DNA of 25,877 nt from JAWLGW01 sp964569055 (GTDB lineage Bacteria; Planctomycetota; J058). The stretch spans positions 1 to 25,877 of the forward strand of contig CAZMSZ010000064.1 of the NCBI GenBank assembly GCA_964569055.1, in the 5' to 3' direction. Shown piece by piece: positions 14,455-23,600 of this stretch. The notes under the pieces are model-generated. The model was given only the letters and a program-made list of their open reading frames with translations, was not told the DNA's origin and searched no databases. Both the position numbers and the translations under genes were made by a program. Position 1 is the stretch's first letter. Each line of letters opens with the position of its first letter.

Positions 14455-15899
14455 CGCGCCACCCGGCGCGCGAGCACCGCCGCGACCCGCCCGCGCAGCT
14501 CCACCAGCGGGGCGGGCGCGAGGCCGCACGCCACGAGCAGCACGGCCAGCGCGAGCAGCGCGGCGCGCTCGCGCGGGAGCGCGTCGCCGACGGCCGGCGC
14601 GGCGCGGGGCGGGCCGTGGAACACGGCGAAGTAGAGCCGCAGCACGTTGAACCCGTTCACGGCGGTCGCGACCACGATCATGACGCCGACCTGCGGGAAC
14701 GCCTCGAGCACGCCGTGGAACAGGAGGTCCTCGCTCACGAAGCCGAGCGTGCCCGGGAGGCCGACGCCCGCCAGGCCGAGCAGCAGGAACGCGCGGGCCA
14801 GGGCCGGGGCGCGCGCCGCGAGGCCGGCCGAGCCCTGGAGGTCGAGGCGACCGCAGCGCGCCTCGATCGCCGCGGCGGCGAGCAACAGCCCGGTGAGCGC
14901 CAGCCCCACCGAGAGCCAGAGCAGGAGCGCGCCCGCCTGGCCGCTGGTGTTGGCGCACTCGAAGCCGGTGAGCACGAGCGCCGACTGGCTGGTCGCGAGC
15001 CAGGCCAGCGCGCGCCGGAGGTCGCGCTGCCCGAGGCCGACCACCGCCGCGTACACGGCCGTCGCGATCGCGAGCCCCGCGACCACGTCCACCGCCTCGA
15101 GGAACGGGCCGGGGAACGCGAGGAGCAGCAGCCGCACCAGCAGGTACGCCCCGAGCCGGGGCACGATCAGGGGGACCTCCAGCCCTGGCGGGGTGGCGTC
15201 CACCACCGCGCCGATCCACGAGTGGAGGGGCGCGATCCCCTCGCGCGCCAGCACGGCCACCACGATCAGCGGCAGCACCAGCGGCAGCGAGGCGCTCGAG
15301 TCGGCCAGCTCGGGCAGGAACAGCGGCGCGGGCAGGCCGAGCGCGCGGCCGGTCGTGGCGACCAGCGCGACCGCCGCCGCGAGCGCGAGGCAGCCGAGCC
15401 CCTGGTACAGCGCGAACACGCGCGCCGCCCGCCCGGCGCCGGCCCGGCGCAGGGCGCGCCAGGGCGGGACCAGGGCCAGCGCCCAGCACACCGCGAGCAG
15501 CCCGAGGTGGAGGCTGCAGAACGTGGCGAGGGTGGCCGCCTCGACCCGGAGCACCCCCGCCAGCGCGTCGGGGCCGGCCGAGGCGCTCGGCGCGCCGAGC
15601 AAGGTCGCCAGGGTGATCAGAGCCACGAACACCAGGAGCGGCCCGCTCAGCAGGTCGACGCCCAGGAGCGGGCGCGGCGCGCCGAGCAGCGCCACCTGCA
15701 GCGGGTCGACCCGGGGGCCGCCCGGCGCGGCGTCGGCGCTCGCGACGGCCGCGGCCAGCGCGATCAGGAGGGCGAGCGCCGCCGTCGCGACCGCGACGAC
15801 CCGCGCCCGCCGCGGGTCGGCCGTCCGCCCGACGATCGCGGCGCCGAGCAGCGGGACCGCGAGGAGGAGCAGCAGCCACGGGCCGGCGAACGGGGTCAC
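14451..15899 (-). CDS. NuoM-like proton-conducting antiporter subunit, third gene of the dab operon
   Basis: A 482-residue polytopic membrane protein of the Proton_antipo_M (NuoL/M/N, Mrp) family. About a dozen hydrophobic helices are visible. Family landmarks are recognisable: LAREGIAPLHSWI (the TM7 region, normally K-x-x-x-P-LH-x-WL), DLRRALAWLATSQ (normally D-x-K-x-x-x-AY-S-S-x-x-Q/H) and LPGTLGFVSEDLLF (normally P-x-x-x-x-F-x-G-E-F). Several channel residues are altered: the TM5 Glu appears to be Ala (CWALALVP against FWEMMLVP of NuoM), and Lys is replaced by Arg in the other two motifs, while the late Glu in FVSEDL is kept. The GTG start overlaps the dabB stop as GTGA, so translation is probably coupled. 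It may be an accessory ion-path or structural subunit of the carbon transporter. Upstream in-frame starts within dabB are less likely. Confidence 0.85.
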   Translation of the reverse strand: MTPFAGPWLLLLLAVPLLGAAIVGRTADPRRARVVAVATAALALLIALAAAVASADAAPGGPRVDPLQVALLGAPRPLLGVDLLSGPLLVFVALITLATLLGAPSASAGPDALAGVLRVEAATLATFCSLHLGLLAVCWALALVPPWRALRRAGAGRAARVFALYQGLGCLALAAAVALVATTGRALGLPAPLFLPELADSSASLPLVLPLIVVAVLAREGIAPLHSWIGAVVDATPPGLEVPLIVPRLGAYLLVRLLLLAFPGPFLEAVDVVAGLAIATAVYAAVVGLGQRDLRRALAWLATSQSALVLTGFECANTSGQAGALLLWLSVGLALTGLLLAAAAIEARCGRLDLQGSAGLAARAPALARAFLLLGLAGVGLPGTLGFVSEDLLFHGVLEAFPQVGVMIVVATAVNGFNVLRLYFAVFHGPPRAAPAVGDALPRERAALLALAVLLVACGLAPAPLVELRGRVAAVLARRVAR

Positions 15900-17308
15900 G
15901 GCGAACCCTCCGCGGGCTCGCACGAGGGCGCGCCGACGCCGAGCGGGAGCGCGCGTTCATGCCGCGGCGCCTCGGCGGCGGGCGCGTCCTCCGCGCCGCC
16001 CAGGCTCGCGAGCCACGCGCGCTCGAAGCGGTCCAGCCGCCGCGCGAGGTCGAGCAGCGGCTCGACCAAGACGCGCACGAGCAGCGCGTCGTGGTGCCCT
16101 CGCTCCAGCGCCAGCCGGTAGAACCACGCCCGCGCCGGGCGGGGGAGGAGCTGCTCGAGCCCGACCGCGACCGGCGCGCTGCCGACGCCCAGGCTGGCCT
16201 CGACCTGGTGGTGCTCGCGCAGGAGCGAGGGCGCGCGCAGGAGCTGCAGGGTGCGCAGGCAGGCGTGGCCGAGCGCGTGCACCAGCGGGACCCCCCGCAG
16301 GCCCAGCCCGATCTCGGCCAGGATCAGCCCGACCTGCGTGATCGTGGCGTAGGCGAGCGCGCTCTTGGCGTCGGTCTGGACGCGCCCCACGAACGTGCCG
16401 TGGAGCGCGCTGGCGAGGCCGATCGCCACGAGCGCCCAGGAGGCGAGCGGCGCGCGCTCGAGCAGCGGCCCCGCGCGCAGCAGCAGGTACACGCCGAGGT
16501 GGACCGAGAGCGCGCCATAGAAGATCGCGCTGGAGGGGGTCGGTCCATCCATGGCGCGCGGGAGCCAGCCCGAGAACGGGACCTGGGCCGACTTGCCGAG
16601 GGCCGCCAGCACCAGCAGCCCGGCCAGGAGGGTGGCGACCGGCCCCTCCAGCCCGGCGGGCCCCGCCGGCCAGGGGCCCGCGCCGAAGGCGGCCCGGAGG
16701 TCGGCGGTGTGCACGACGTGGTGGAGCAGCACCGCCGCCGCGAGCAGGCCGGCGTCGCACAGCCTGTAGACGGCGAACGTGCGCAGCGCGTTGCGCTGCG
16801 GGTCGCGCCGCTCGCGGAAGAAGGCGATCAGGAGCGCCGAGCTGATCCCGACCAGCTCCCAGCCCACGAACAGGAGGTCGATCGTGCCGGCGAGCGTGGT
16901 GGTCGCGACCCCGCTGGCGAACACCAGCAGCAGGAAGAAGAAGCGCGCGAACCCCGGCTCGCGGTGGAGGTACGGCGCCGCGAACAGGCCGACCACTCCG
17001 AGCAGCGCGGCGCTCACCGTCGCGAAGGCGAGGCCCAGAGCGTCGGCCAGGAGCTTCACCTCGAACCCGTAGCCCTCGACGCCGAACCAGCGGCCGAGCC
17101 CGACCTCGAGCTGGGCCTCGCCGCGGAGCGCGAGCCCGAGCGCGACGCCGAGCGCGGCCAGCAGCCCGCCCGTCGAGGCGGCCGCCGTCAGCCGCGCGAT
17201 CCCGCGCTCGCCGGGCGTGCGGCCGACCGCGCAGGCGGCGCCCAGGAGCAGGCACGCCGCGGCCGGGAGCCCGGGGATCGCCACGACCAGGACCTCGAGC
17301 CAGCTCAC
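15896..17308 (-). CDS. dabB: DabB: NuoL-like subunit of the inorganic carbon transporter
   Basis: A 470-residue membrane protein of the NuoL/Mrp antiporter family, encoded directly after DUF2309. In characterised DAB (MpsAB) systems this subunit conducts the cation flow that drives CO2/bicarbonate accumulation by DabA. Visible channel residues: E151 in FVGWELVGISSALL, K239 in ALGKSAQVPFSGWLP (followed by MDGPTP), and K315 in DAKSALAYATITQVG. After the HALGHACLRTLQLLRAPSLL helix the usual last helices of NuoL are missing. Instead there is a hydrophilic tail (about 385-470) with an amphipathic helix, LVEPLLDLARRLDRFERAWL, as expected for DabB rather than complex I. The GTG start at 17308 overlaps the dabA stop as GTGA, and the stop overlaps the start of the NuoM-like gene the same way. 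The open frame further upstream is antisense to dabA and was not used. Confidence 0.9.
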   Translation of the reverse strand: MSWLEVLVVAIPGLPAAACLLLGAACAVGRTPGERGIARLTAAASTGGLLAALGVALGLALRGEAQLEVGLGRWFGVEGYGFEVKLLADALGLAFATVSAALLGVVGLFAAPYLHREPGFARFFFLLLVFASGVATTTLAGTIDLLFVGWELVGISSALLIAFFRERRDPQRNALRTFAVYRLCDAGLLAAAVLLHHVVHTADLRAAFGAGPWPAGPAGLEGPVATLLAGLLVLAALGKSAQVPFSGWLPRAMDGPTPSSAIFYGALSVHLGVYLLLRAGPLLERAPLASWALVAIGLASALHGTFVGRVQTDAKSALAYATITQVGLILAEIGLGLRGVPLVHALGHACLRTLQLLRAPSLLREHHQVEASLGVGSAPVAVGLEQLLPRPARAWFYRLALERGHHDALLVRVLVEPLLDLARRLDRFERAWLASLGGAEDAPAAEAPRHERALPLGVGAPSCEPAEGSP

Positions 17309-20300
17309 GCCGCGCGCTCCGGCGCCGCGAGCGCGGCCAGCACGCGCGCGGGCGGGAGGGGGTCGCGCCGGCCGCCGAACCACTCGCGGGAGCGCGTCAC
17401 CTCGGGGAGCGGCCGCGCGGGCGGGGCGTAGTCGCGCCAGGCCCCCTCGACCAGGTGGCGCAGCGAGCCGTCCTGCGGGTCCATGCTCACGAGCTGGATC
17501 CAGCCGTTCGTCACCAGCTCGGCCACGAGCGGGCTGCGGCGCGTGACGAGCTCCAGCGCGGCCGGCGTGGCCTCCACGATCGTGAGCATGCGCACGGGCT
17601 CGTGCAGCTCGACCATTTGCCAGGGGAGCCCCGTCCTGAGGTCGCTCTGGTGCCCGTTCATGACGCCGAGCAGGCCGGTCACGTTGTGCGGGAGCTTGCT
17701 CCCGCAGCCGTAGCGCTCGTTGTCCACCCGCGAGAAGAAGTACTCGAGGTTGATCCCGGCGCCGACCGGCGCGGCCGCGGCGAGGACTCGGGTCAGGACG
17801 AGCGCGTCCTCGTCTCGCGTCGGGTCGTACGAGACCAGGAACGCTCGCCGGTCGAGCAGCAGCCCGCGCGTCCAGCCGCGGCGGCCGACCAGGCACACCG
17901 CGTTGGTGGCGTGCCCCAGCTCGGGGCGCGGCTCGGCGAGGTGCGCCGCGCGCGCCTCGACGTGGCGCAGCGCCGCCTCAGGGGTGACGTCCAGGGGCGC
18001 CGACTCGAACCGCCGGCAGCGCTCCTGCGCGCTGCCGGCCCGCGCCTGGTCGAGCGCCGCTCGCAGGCGCGCCAGCGCGCCCGCGCGGGCCGGGGGCACC
18101 TGCTCGAGGTCGAACAGCGTCACCTCGCTGGTGCAGGTGTCGTGGTAGCCGCCCACGACCCAGGTCGCCTCGGGCAGCTCGACCCCGCGCTCCCGCAGGG
18201 CGGCGCGCACGCGCGGGTCGTTGGCGAGGGCCGCGAACAGGCGCGCGTTCGGCGCGCCGCGGCGCCCCCCGCAGGCGCCGCAGTCGTAGGCCGAGGCGTG
18301 CGGGTTGTTGACGCTGGTCGAGCCGTGCCCGATCACGGCGAGCAGCTCGCCGAAGTCGCGCGCCCGGGTCAGCCCGAGCTCCTCCAGCAGCCGCCCGACG
18401 CGCAGCGCGGCCTCCTCCACCGTGAACCCGATCGGCTTGCTCGCCGCGCCGGGGGGGGCGTCGTCGCGCAGCGCGGTCAGCGTCGTGGACGGCCGCTCGC
18501 CGAGGGCCACCTCGCGCGTCCGGGCGCGCAGCCGGGCCGAGAGGCGCGGCGCGATCGTGCGGGCCGCGAGGGGGAGCACGCTCACCAGCCCGAGCGCGAG
18601 CGCGCCCACCAGGCCGCCCACGAGCTGGCGCGAGTGGAACAGGGCGGCCCAGGCGAGCAGGCCCAGGGCGCGGCGCCAGCCGCGCCGGCGGGCGTGCACG
18701 GGCCCGACCGGCGCGCGCGGCCGCTCGTAGATCACGTGCTCGGGCGTGGCGACGATCGGGCACAGCGCGGCGTGGCGCGGGTCCTCGAGCCCCTGGAACT
18801 CGATGGCGAGCCCGAAGAAGCCCGCCGTGCCGAAGGTCTCGAGCGCGCCGTCGGCCTCCTCGAGGTGGCGCCGCAGCGACTCGGCGCGCTCGTCGAGGCA
18901 CACCGCGACCTGCAGGCGGCCGCGGCCGGGGAAGCCGCGGGCGACGACGGCCGCGCGGTGGTCCGCTACCGCCGTCAGGATCGGCTCGCGGTGCGCCCGC
19001 TCGTAGGCGTGGTGCCACACCCGCCGCCGCGCCCAGTCGCCGAACCGCTCGAGCTCGTCGAGGACGGCCACGGCCTCGGCCGCCGACCAGGCGAGCACGT
19101 CGGGCGCGGCGAGGCCGGCGGCCTCCGCCGCCTCGCGCAGCAGCCAGGCGCGCGCCTCCGGGTCGGGGGTCGGCGGCGGGGGCGGCGCGGGCAGCCGGGC
19201 GAGGTCGGCCGAGGCGCCGAGCCGCCGCCGGGCGAGGTGGAGCGCGGCGCGCCGGTCGAGGAGCAGGCGCAGCGCGAGGAGCTCCATCAGCGTGGCGCGG
19301 GGCGCGCGGACGGGCGCCGTGTGCGGGCGCTCCTCGAGCACGCGCACCATGCCGGCCCAGCCCGGGAGGGCCAGGAGCACGCGGGTGAGGTGCTGTTCGA
19401 GGTCGGCCGCGGGCACGGCGAGCTCGGCGAGCACCTCGAGCACCACGTCGGCCGGCTCGAGCCCGCGGCGCAGGACCTCCTGCACGTCGGCGCGCAGCCC
19501 GCGGGCCCACGGCTCGGCGACCGCGCCGGGGCGCGCCCACAGCTCGCAGATCGTCGCGAACAGCCCGCGCTCGCGCTCCGGCATGGGCCAGTACGCGACG
19601 CCCTGGTCGAGGAAGGCGGCGACCCAGCGGATCAGGTGCGGGTGGATCAGCTCGTCGGCGTCCTCGCCGGTGAGCGCGAGCAGGCGGTCGCGCGGGCGCT
19701 CGCCGCGCGGCGCCGCGACGCGGGCCGCGAGGGGCGCCGCGCGCAGGGCGGCCCTGCGGCACGCGGCGGTCAGCGCGTGCGCGGCGAGCGGCTCGGGGTC
19801 GCGGGCCAGGGCGCGGGCCAGCGCGGCCGGCTCGAGCGGCACGCCGGCGGCGGCGCGCAGCGCCGCGTCGGCCGCGCGGGGGGGCGGCGCGCCCTGGCCC
19901 GGGTCGAGCAGCGCGCCGGCCAGCGCGTCTCGATCGCCCCGCGCCGCGAGCTCACCGAGCCAGCGACGGGTCTGCTCCAGGACGCGCGCGCGCGCCGCAG
20001 GCGGCGCGTCGGGCCGCAGTCGCCGGGCGCGCCCGCCGTCGGTCAGCCGCCACTGCAGGGCCGCCCCGGTGAGCGGCTCGACTCCGGGCAGGAGCGCCGC
20101 TCGCCACAGCGCGCGTCGCGAGAGGCCGGGCGCGAGCGGTCGATCGCCCCCCTGGCGCGTCAGCTCGGCGTCGAGCTCGGCCTCGAGGTCGGCCGCGCCG
20201 ATGCGCCCGCGCTTCAGCTCCTCGCGGTAGCGCTCCTGCGAGAGGTAGGGCTCGGCGTCGAACCGCTCGGCGGCCCGCTCCACCGCCTCGCAGAACGGGA

Positions 20301-20625
20301 GGTGCTGAAGCGCGTGGAGCGTGTTGTGGTGAATGAACACGCCGATCGGGCCCTGCTGCGGCAGGGAGTGGGCGGCGTGCGCCAGGGCCGCCTCGAGCGC
20401 CGCGCGCGCGGGGCGCGCGGCCGGCGCCCGGGGCGTGGGCGTGCGGAGGCCGTCGGCGCGCGGACGCGCACCGGTAGCGGCCTCCAGGGGGGAGGGCTCG
20501 CGAGGGGTCGTCTTCACGGGTGGGGCGGCGTGGGGATGATCTGTCGACCCGCGCGGGGTCGCGCTGCCTGGGATCGCTCGCGCTGGAGGGCACCGGCCCA
20601 CGGCCGGGTCGCGGCACGAGATCAC
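17305..20625 (-). CDS. dabA: DabA: DUF2309 inorganic carbon transporter subunit
   Basis: A 1106-residue member of DUF2309 (PF10070). DabA forms a membrane-associated complex with DabB and contains a beta-carbonic-anhydrase-like zinc site thought to hydrate CO2 vectorially. The four residues known from the Halothiobacillus protein (C351, D353, H524, C539) have counterparts here: C576 and D578 in AVCLDERAES, H767 in IGHGSTSVNNPHAS and C782 in AYDCGACGG. H-to-C spacing is the same 15 residues. Other landmarks are LPQQGPIGVFIHHNTLHALQHLPF near the N-terminus and WGCGSKLPHNVTG-type sequence (YGCGSKLPHNVTGLLGVMNG) near the C-terminus, where GWIQLVSMDP also follows. The start is uncertain. GTG 20625 has a good GGCGAGGA site, but codons 1-36 show weaker GC3 and a promoter-like pair lies right on top of it. 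GTG 20517 (VKTTPREP) is the alternative. Confidence 0.93.
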   Translation of the reverse strand: MISCRDPAVGRCPPARAIPGSATPRGSTDHPHAAPPVKTTPREPSPLEAATGARPRADGLRTPTPRAPAARPARAALEAALAHAAHSLPQQGPIGVFIHHNTLHALQHLPFCEAVERAAERFDAEPYLSQERYREELKRGRIGAADLEAELDAELTRQGGDRPLAPGLSRRALWRAALLPGVEPLTGAALQWRLTDGGRARRLRPDAPPAARARVLEQTRRWLGELAARGDRDALAGALLDPGQGAPPPRAADAALRAAAGVPLEPAALARALARDPEPLAAHALTAACRRAALRAAPLAARVAAPRGERPRDRLLALTGEDADELIHPHLIRWVAAFLDQGVAYWPMPERERGLFATICELWARPGAVAEPWARGLRADVQEVLRRGLEPADVVLEVLAELAVPAADLEQHLTRVLLALPGWAGMVRVLEERPHTAPVRAPRATLMELLALRLLLDRRAALHLARRRLGASADLARLPAPPPPPTPDPEARAWLLREAAEAAGLAAPDVLAWSAAEAVAVLDELERFGDWARRRVWHHAYERAHREPILTAVADHRAAVVARGFPGRGRLQVAVCLDERAESLRRHLEEADGALETFGTAGFFGLAIEFQGLEDPRHAALCPIVATPEHVIYERPRAPVGPVHARRRGWRRALGLLAWAALFHSRQLVGGLVGALALGLVSVLPLAARTIAPRLSARLRARTREVALGERPSTTLTALRDDAPPGAASKPIGFTVEEAALRVGRLLEELGLTRARDFGELLAVIGHGSTSVNNPHASAYDCGACGGRRGAPNARLFAALANDPRVRAALRERGVELPEATWVVGGYHDTCTSEVTLFDLEQVPPARAGALARLRAALDQARAGSAQERCRRFESAPLDVTPEAALRHVEARAAHLAEPRPELGHATNAVCLVGRRGWTRGLLLDRRAFLVSYDPTRDEDALVLTRVLAAAAPVGAGINLEYFFSRVDNERYGCGSKLPHNVTGLLGVMNGHQSDLRTGLPWQMVELHEPVRMLTIVEATPAALELVTRRSPLVAELVTNGWIQLVSMDPQDGSLRHLVEGAWRDYAPPARPLPEVTRSREWFGGRRDPLPPARVLAALAAPERAA

Positions 20626-20639
20626 GATCCTCGCCTAGA

Positions 20640-20668
20640 TACATAGCGCCCCGCACGTGAGTGATCAA
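20640..20668 (-). promoter_or_regulatory. dabA: Candidate promoter of the dab operon
   Basis: On the minus strand, TTGATC (20668-20663) and TATGTA (20645-20640) are spaced exactly 17 bp within the 72-bp gap between the RHS gene and dabA. The -35 match is 4 of 6 and the -10 match 3 of 6. If used, transcription would begin near 20633, only 8 nt before the GTG at 20625, which would truncate the ribosome site and favour the later start at 20517. Confidence 0.35.
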
Positions 20669-20697
20669 GCGTCCGGTGCACGCCGCCAAAGAGCGCG

Positions 20698-23600
20698 CTA
20701 CTGCGCTGCGGCGGCCGCCTCCTCCACCACGGCGGGGCCGGCCCGCTCGAGGGTGTCGGTCCGGAGCACCCGGAACCGCTCGAACTGCCGGAGGCTGGGG
20801 TCCAGGGACCGGAAAATGCGCCCGGTCTGGCCGTCGTAGAACGTGATCCGTCCGTCGCGCACCACCACGTTGAACACGTGCCCCGGCTGGCCCCCTGCGC
20901 GCACCCCGCCCACGAGCGCGCGGCCGTTGCGCATGGCGAGCAGCTCCCGCCTCAGCGCGCGGACGTTGCGGATGTCCTTGACCGCCTCGAGAGGAGCGCC
21001 GAGCTGCTCGGCCATGTAGCGCATGCCGACCCGTCGGAACTTCCCGTTCGCGGCGCGCCGGGCCGGGAGCGCCGAGGCGGGGCGGCCGGCGAGCAGGCTA
21101 TCGGTCGCCAGCGCGCAGTGGGTGCAGTTCACCTTGCGGTCGTCGGGGAGGCCGTCGGGGTGGTGCGCGCGGCGGTTCACTGCGGCGAGGTCCTTCTCGG
21201 TGACGTCCACCGCGACCTGCTCGCGGTTGGGCTCGCCCAACACCGAGCGCGGCCGGCCGGTCCGGCGAGGGGCCTCCGACCCCGAGGCGGGGCGGGCGGC
21301 GCGGCCGGTCGAGCCGTTGCGGTCGGCGGGCGGGCGGGCGGCGCGGCCGGTCGAGCCGTTTCGGTCGACGGGCGGGCGCGCGGCGCGGCCGGTCGTGGAG
21401 GCAGCGCGGCCCTCGCTCTCGCGGGCCAGCTTGGCGAGGTTGAAGTGACCGACCCCGTCGTCGAGGTCTTCGTCGAGGTCGTCCTCGAGGTCGGCGACTC
21501 GCCTGGGGTTGCCGTCGCGGTCGAAGGCGACGTGCCCCGTACCCTCGGGGTCGTCGAGCTCCTCGGCCGCGCGACGCGAGGGGGTGTCCGGGCGCGGATG
21601 GCTGGCGGGGAGGGCGTCCGACGCCTCGTCGCTCGGCGCCCGCGGGCGGCCGACCGAGCGCGCGCGGCCGGCCTCGTCGCCGCGCAGCGCGCCCGCGATC
21701 CCGCGCGCGTCCCGCGCGGGCATGGCGGCCTGCGCGGCCGGCGTGGCGTGATCCGCCTCGCGCGCGGCGCTCGCCGCGTCGCGCGCGGCGGCGCGCGCGT
21801 CGTCGGCGAGGTCACCGAGGTCGTCCGCCTCCTTCAGCAGGCGCCGCCCGGCCTGGGCGGCGGCCGCCCGCCTGCCGGCGGACGAGGCCTCCTTCGCCGC
21901 CTCGCGCAGCGCGCGCGCCCGGAAGGGGCCACGCGCGAGCTGCACCCGGCCCGGCGTGGTGATCCCCAGCACCTGCTCGAGGATCCCGTGACGCGCGATC
22001 AAGCGCGCCCTGCGGGTCACGCGGCCCACGCCCGAGGCCACCCCGGTCACGCCCAGGAACGCCTCGCTCGCCTTGCCGAACCGCTCGAGGTCGCTCAGGT
22101 CGCGGCGCTCGCCGCGCTCGATCAGCTCCTCGACGTCGTAGCCGTGCGCGGCGCTCCAGGCCGCCGACCCGCCCGTCGCGTCGAGCAGCAGCTTGGCCGC
22201 CACGTGGCCCACCATGCTGGCGGGGCTGTGGCCGGCGCGGTCGAGGGTGTCGGCCAGCTCGGCCGAGCGCGCCTGGGCCCGGGCGTGCGCCGCCTTGGCG
22301 CCCTCCCACAGGGCGACCGCCTGATCCTGGTAGCCCTGCGCGAAGGCGTCCGCGACCTCCACCTTCCCGTCGCCGTCCACCGCGTCGCGCAGGACGGCGA
22401 GCCCGCCCTGGGTGCTGTCGCGCAGCGCGAAGAACGCCTTGCTCGCGGCGGGGCGCACCAGGTTGATCGCGGTCCACTCGCTCCCGTAGGGGCCCGAGCC
22501 GCGCTCGGGCTCGAGCACGCCGGCCCGCACCAGCGTGCCGCTGAACGCGTCGAGGAGCTGGTCCTCGGCGTCGATCACCGCCATCAACGTCTGGCGCGGG
22601 TTCGCCGCCGCGTAGGGCGCGATCTCGACCGCCTGGGCGGCGCGCTGCTTCAGCAGGGCCGCGTGCGACGCGAGCGAGTCGAGCGCCCAGCCGCCCGCCA
22701 CGCGCGCCGTGCTCTTGACCTCGTCCCAGCTCGGCCACAGCCCGCTGGGGTCGGTCGCCTCGAGCGGGCGGTTCTCCACGTAGACGTAGGCGTTGAGGCC
22801 CCCCGCCAGGCCGGCCGGGTCGGGGTCGAGGAACCGCCCCAGCTCGGGCACGTAGAACCGCGCGCGCATCGAGACCAGGCCGGCCTCGCGATCCACCAGG
22901 CGCCCCGCGTAGAACAGCGGGCGATCGGGGTCGCGGGGGCCGCGCGCCAGCTCGCCGAAGGGCGTGAACGCGACCCGGTCCACGCGCCGCCCCGCGGCGT
23001 CGCTGTAGGCGAGCACGGTCCCGAGCGCGTCGGCGTGCAGGTAGGTCCAGGTGTCGCGCTCACGGCCGCGCCCACGGTCGCGATAGGCGAGCGGCTCGTC
23101 GCGGCCCGGTCCGTAGACGTACACCCGCTCGCGCCCGTTCGGCCCGACCTCCGCCAGCAGGCGGTCCGCGTCGTACACGTAGCGGGTGAGCGCCCCGTCC
23201 ACCGAGCGGGTGGCGATCCGCTCCAGCGGGTCGTACGTGTAGCGGATCGTGCGGCCGCCCCGGCGCACCGCGACCAGGCGGCCCCAGGCGTCGTAGGCGT
23301 AGCGCGCCACCTCGCGACCGGCGCGGGTGCGGGCGATCAGCCGGCCCGCCGCGTCGTACTCCAGGCGCTCGTCGCCGCGCCGCACCAGGCGGCCTCGCGC
23401 GTCGAGCGCGCCCTCGCGCACCGCGCCGCGCTCGACCTCGCGCACCCGGTTGCCGTCGGCGTCGTACTCGAACCGCTGCGAGACGTGCGGCCCCTCGGCG
23501 GCGCTCAGGCGCCCGGCCGCGTCGTAGCCGATCCGCGTCGTCTCCCCGTCGCGCGTGACCGCCGCGGGGCGGTGGTCGGCGCCGTAGGCGACCCTCAGCT

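Noticed and set aside
17455..20646. Long open frame on the plus strand opposite dabA
   Set aside because: No recognisable motif and composition typical of an antisense shadow. DUF2309 catalytic residues are clear on the minus strand.
22341..22390. EF-hand or dockerin-like calcium loop in the RHS post-core region (DGDGKVEVAD)
   Set aside because: The first coordinating position is not acidic and there is only one copy, so I do not call it.
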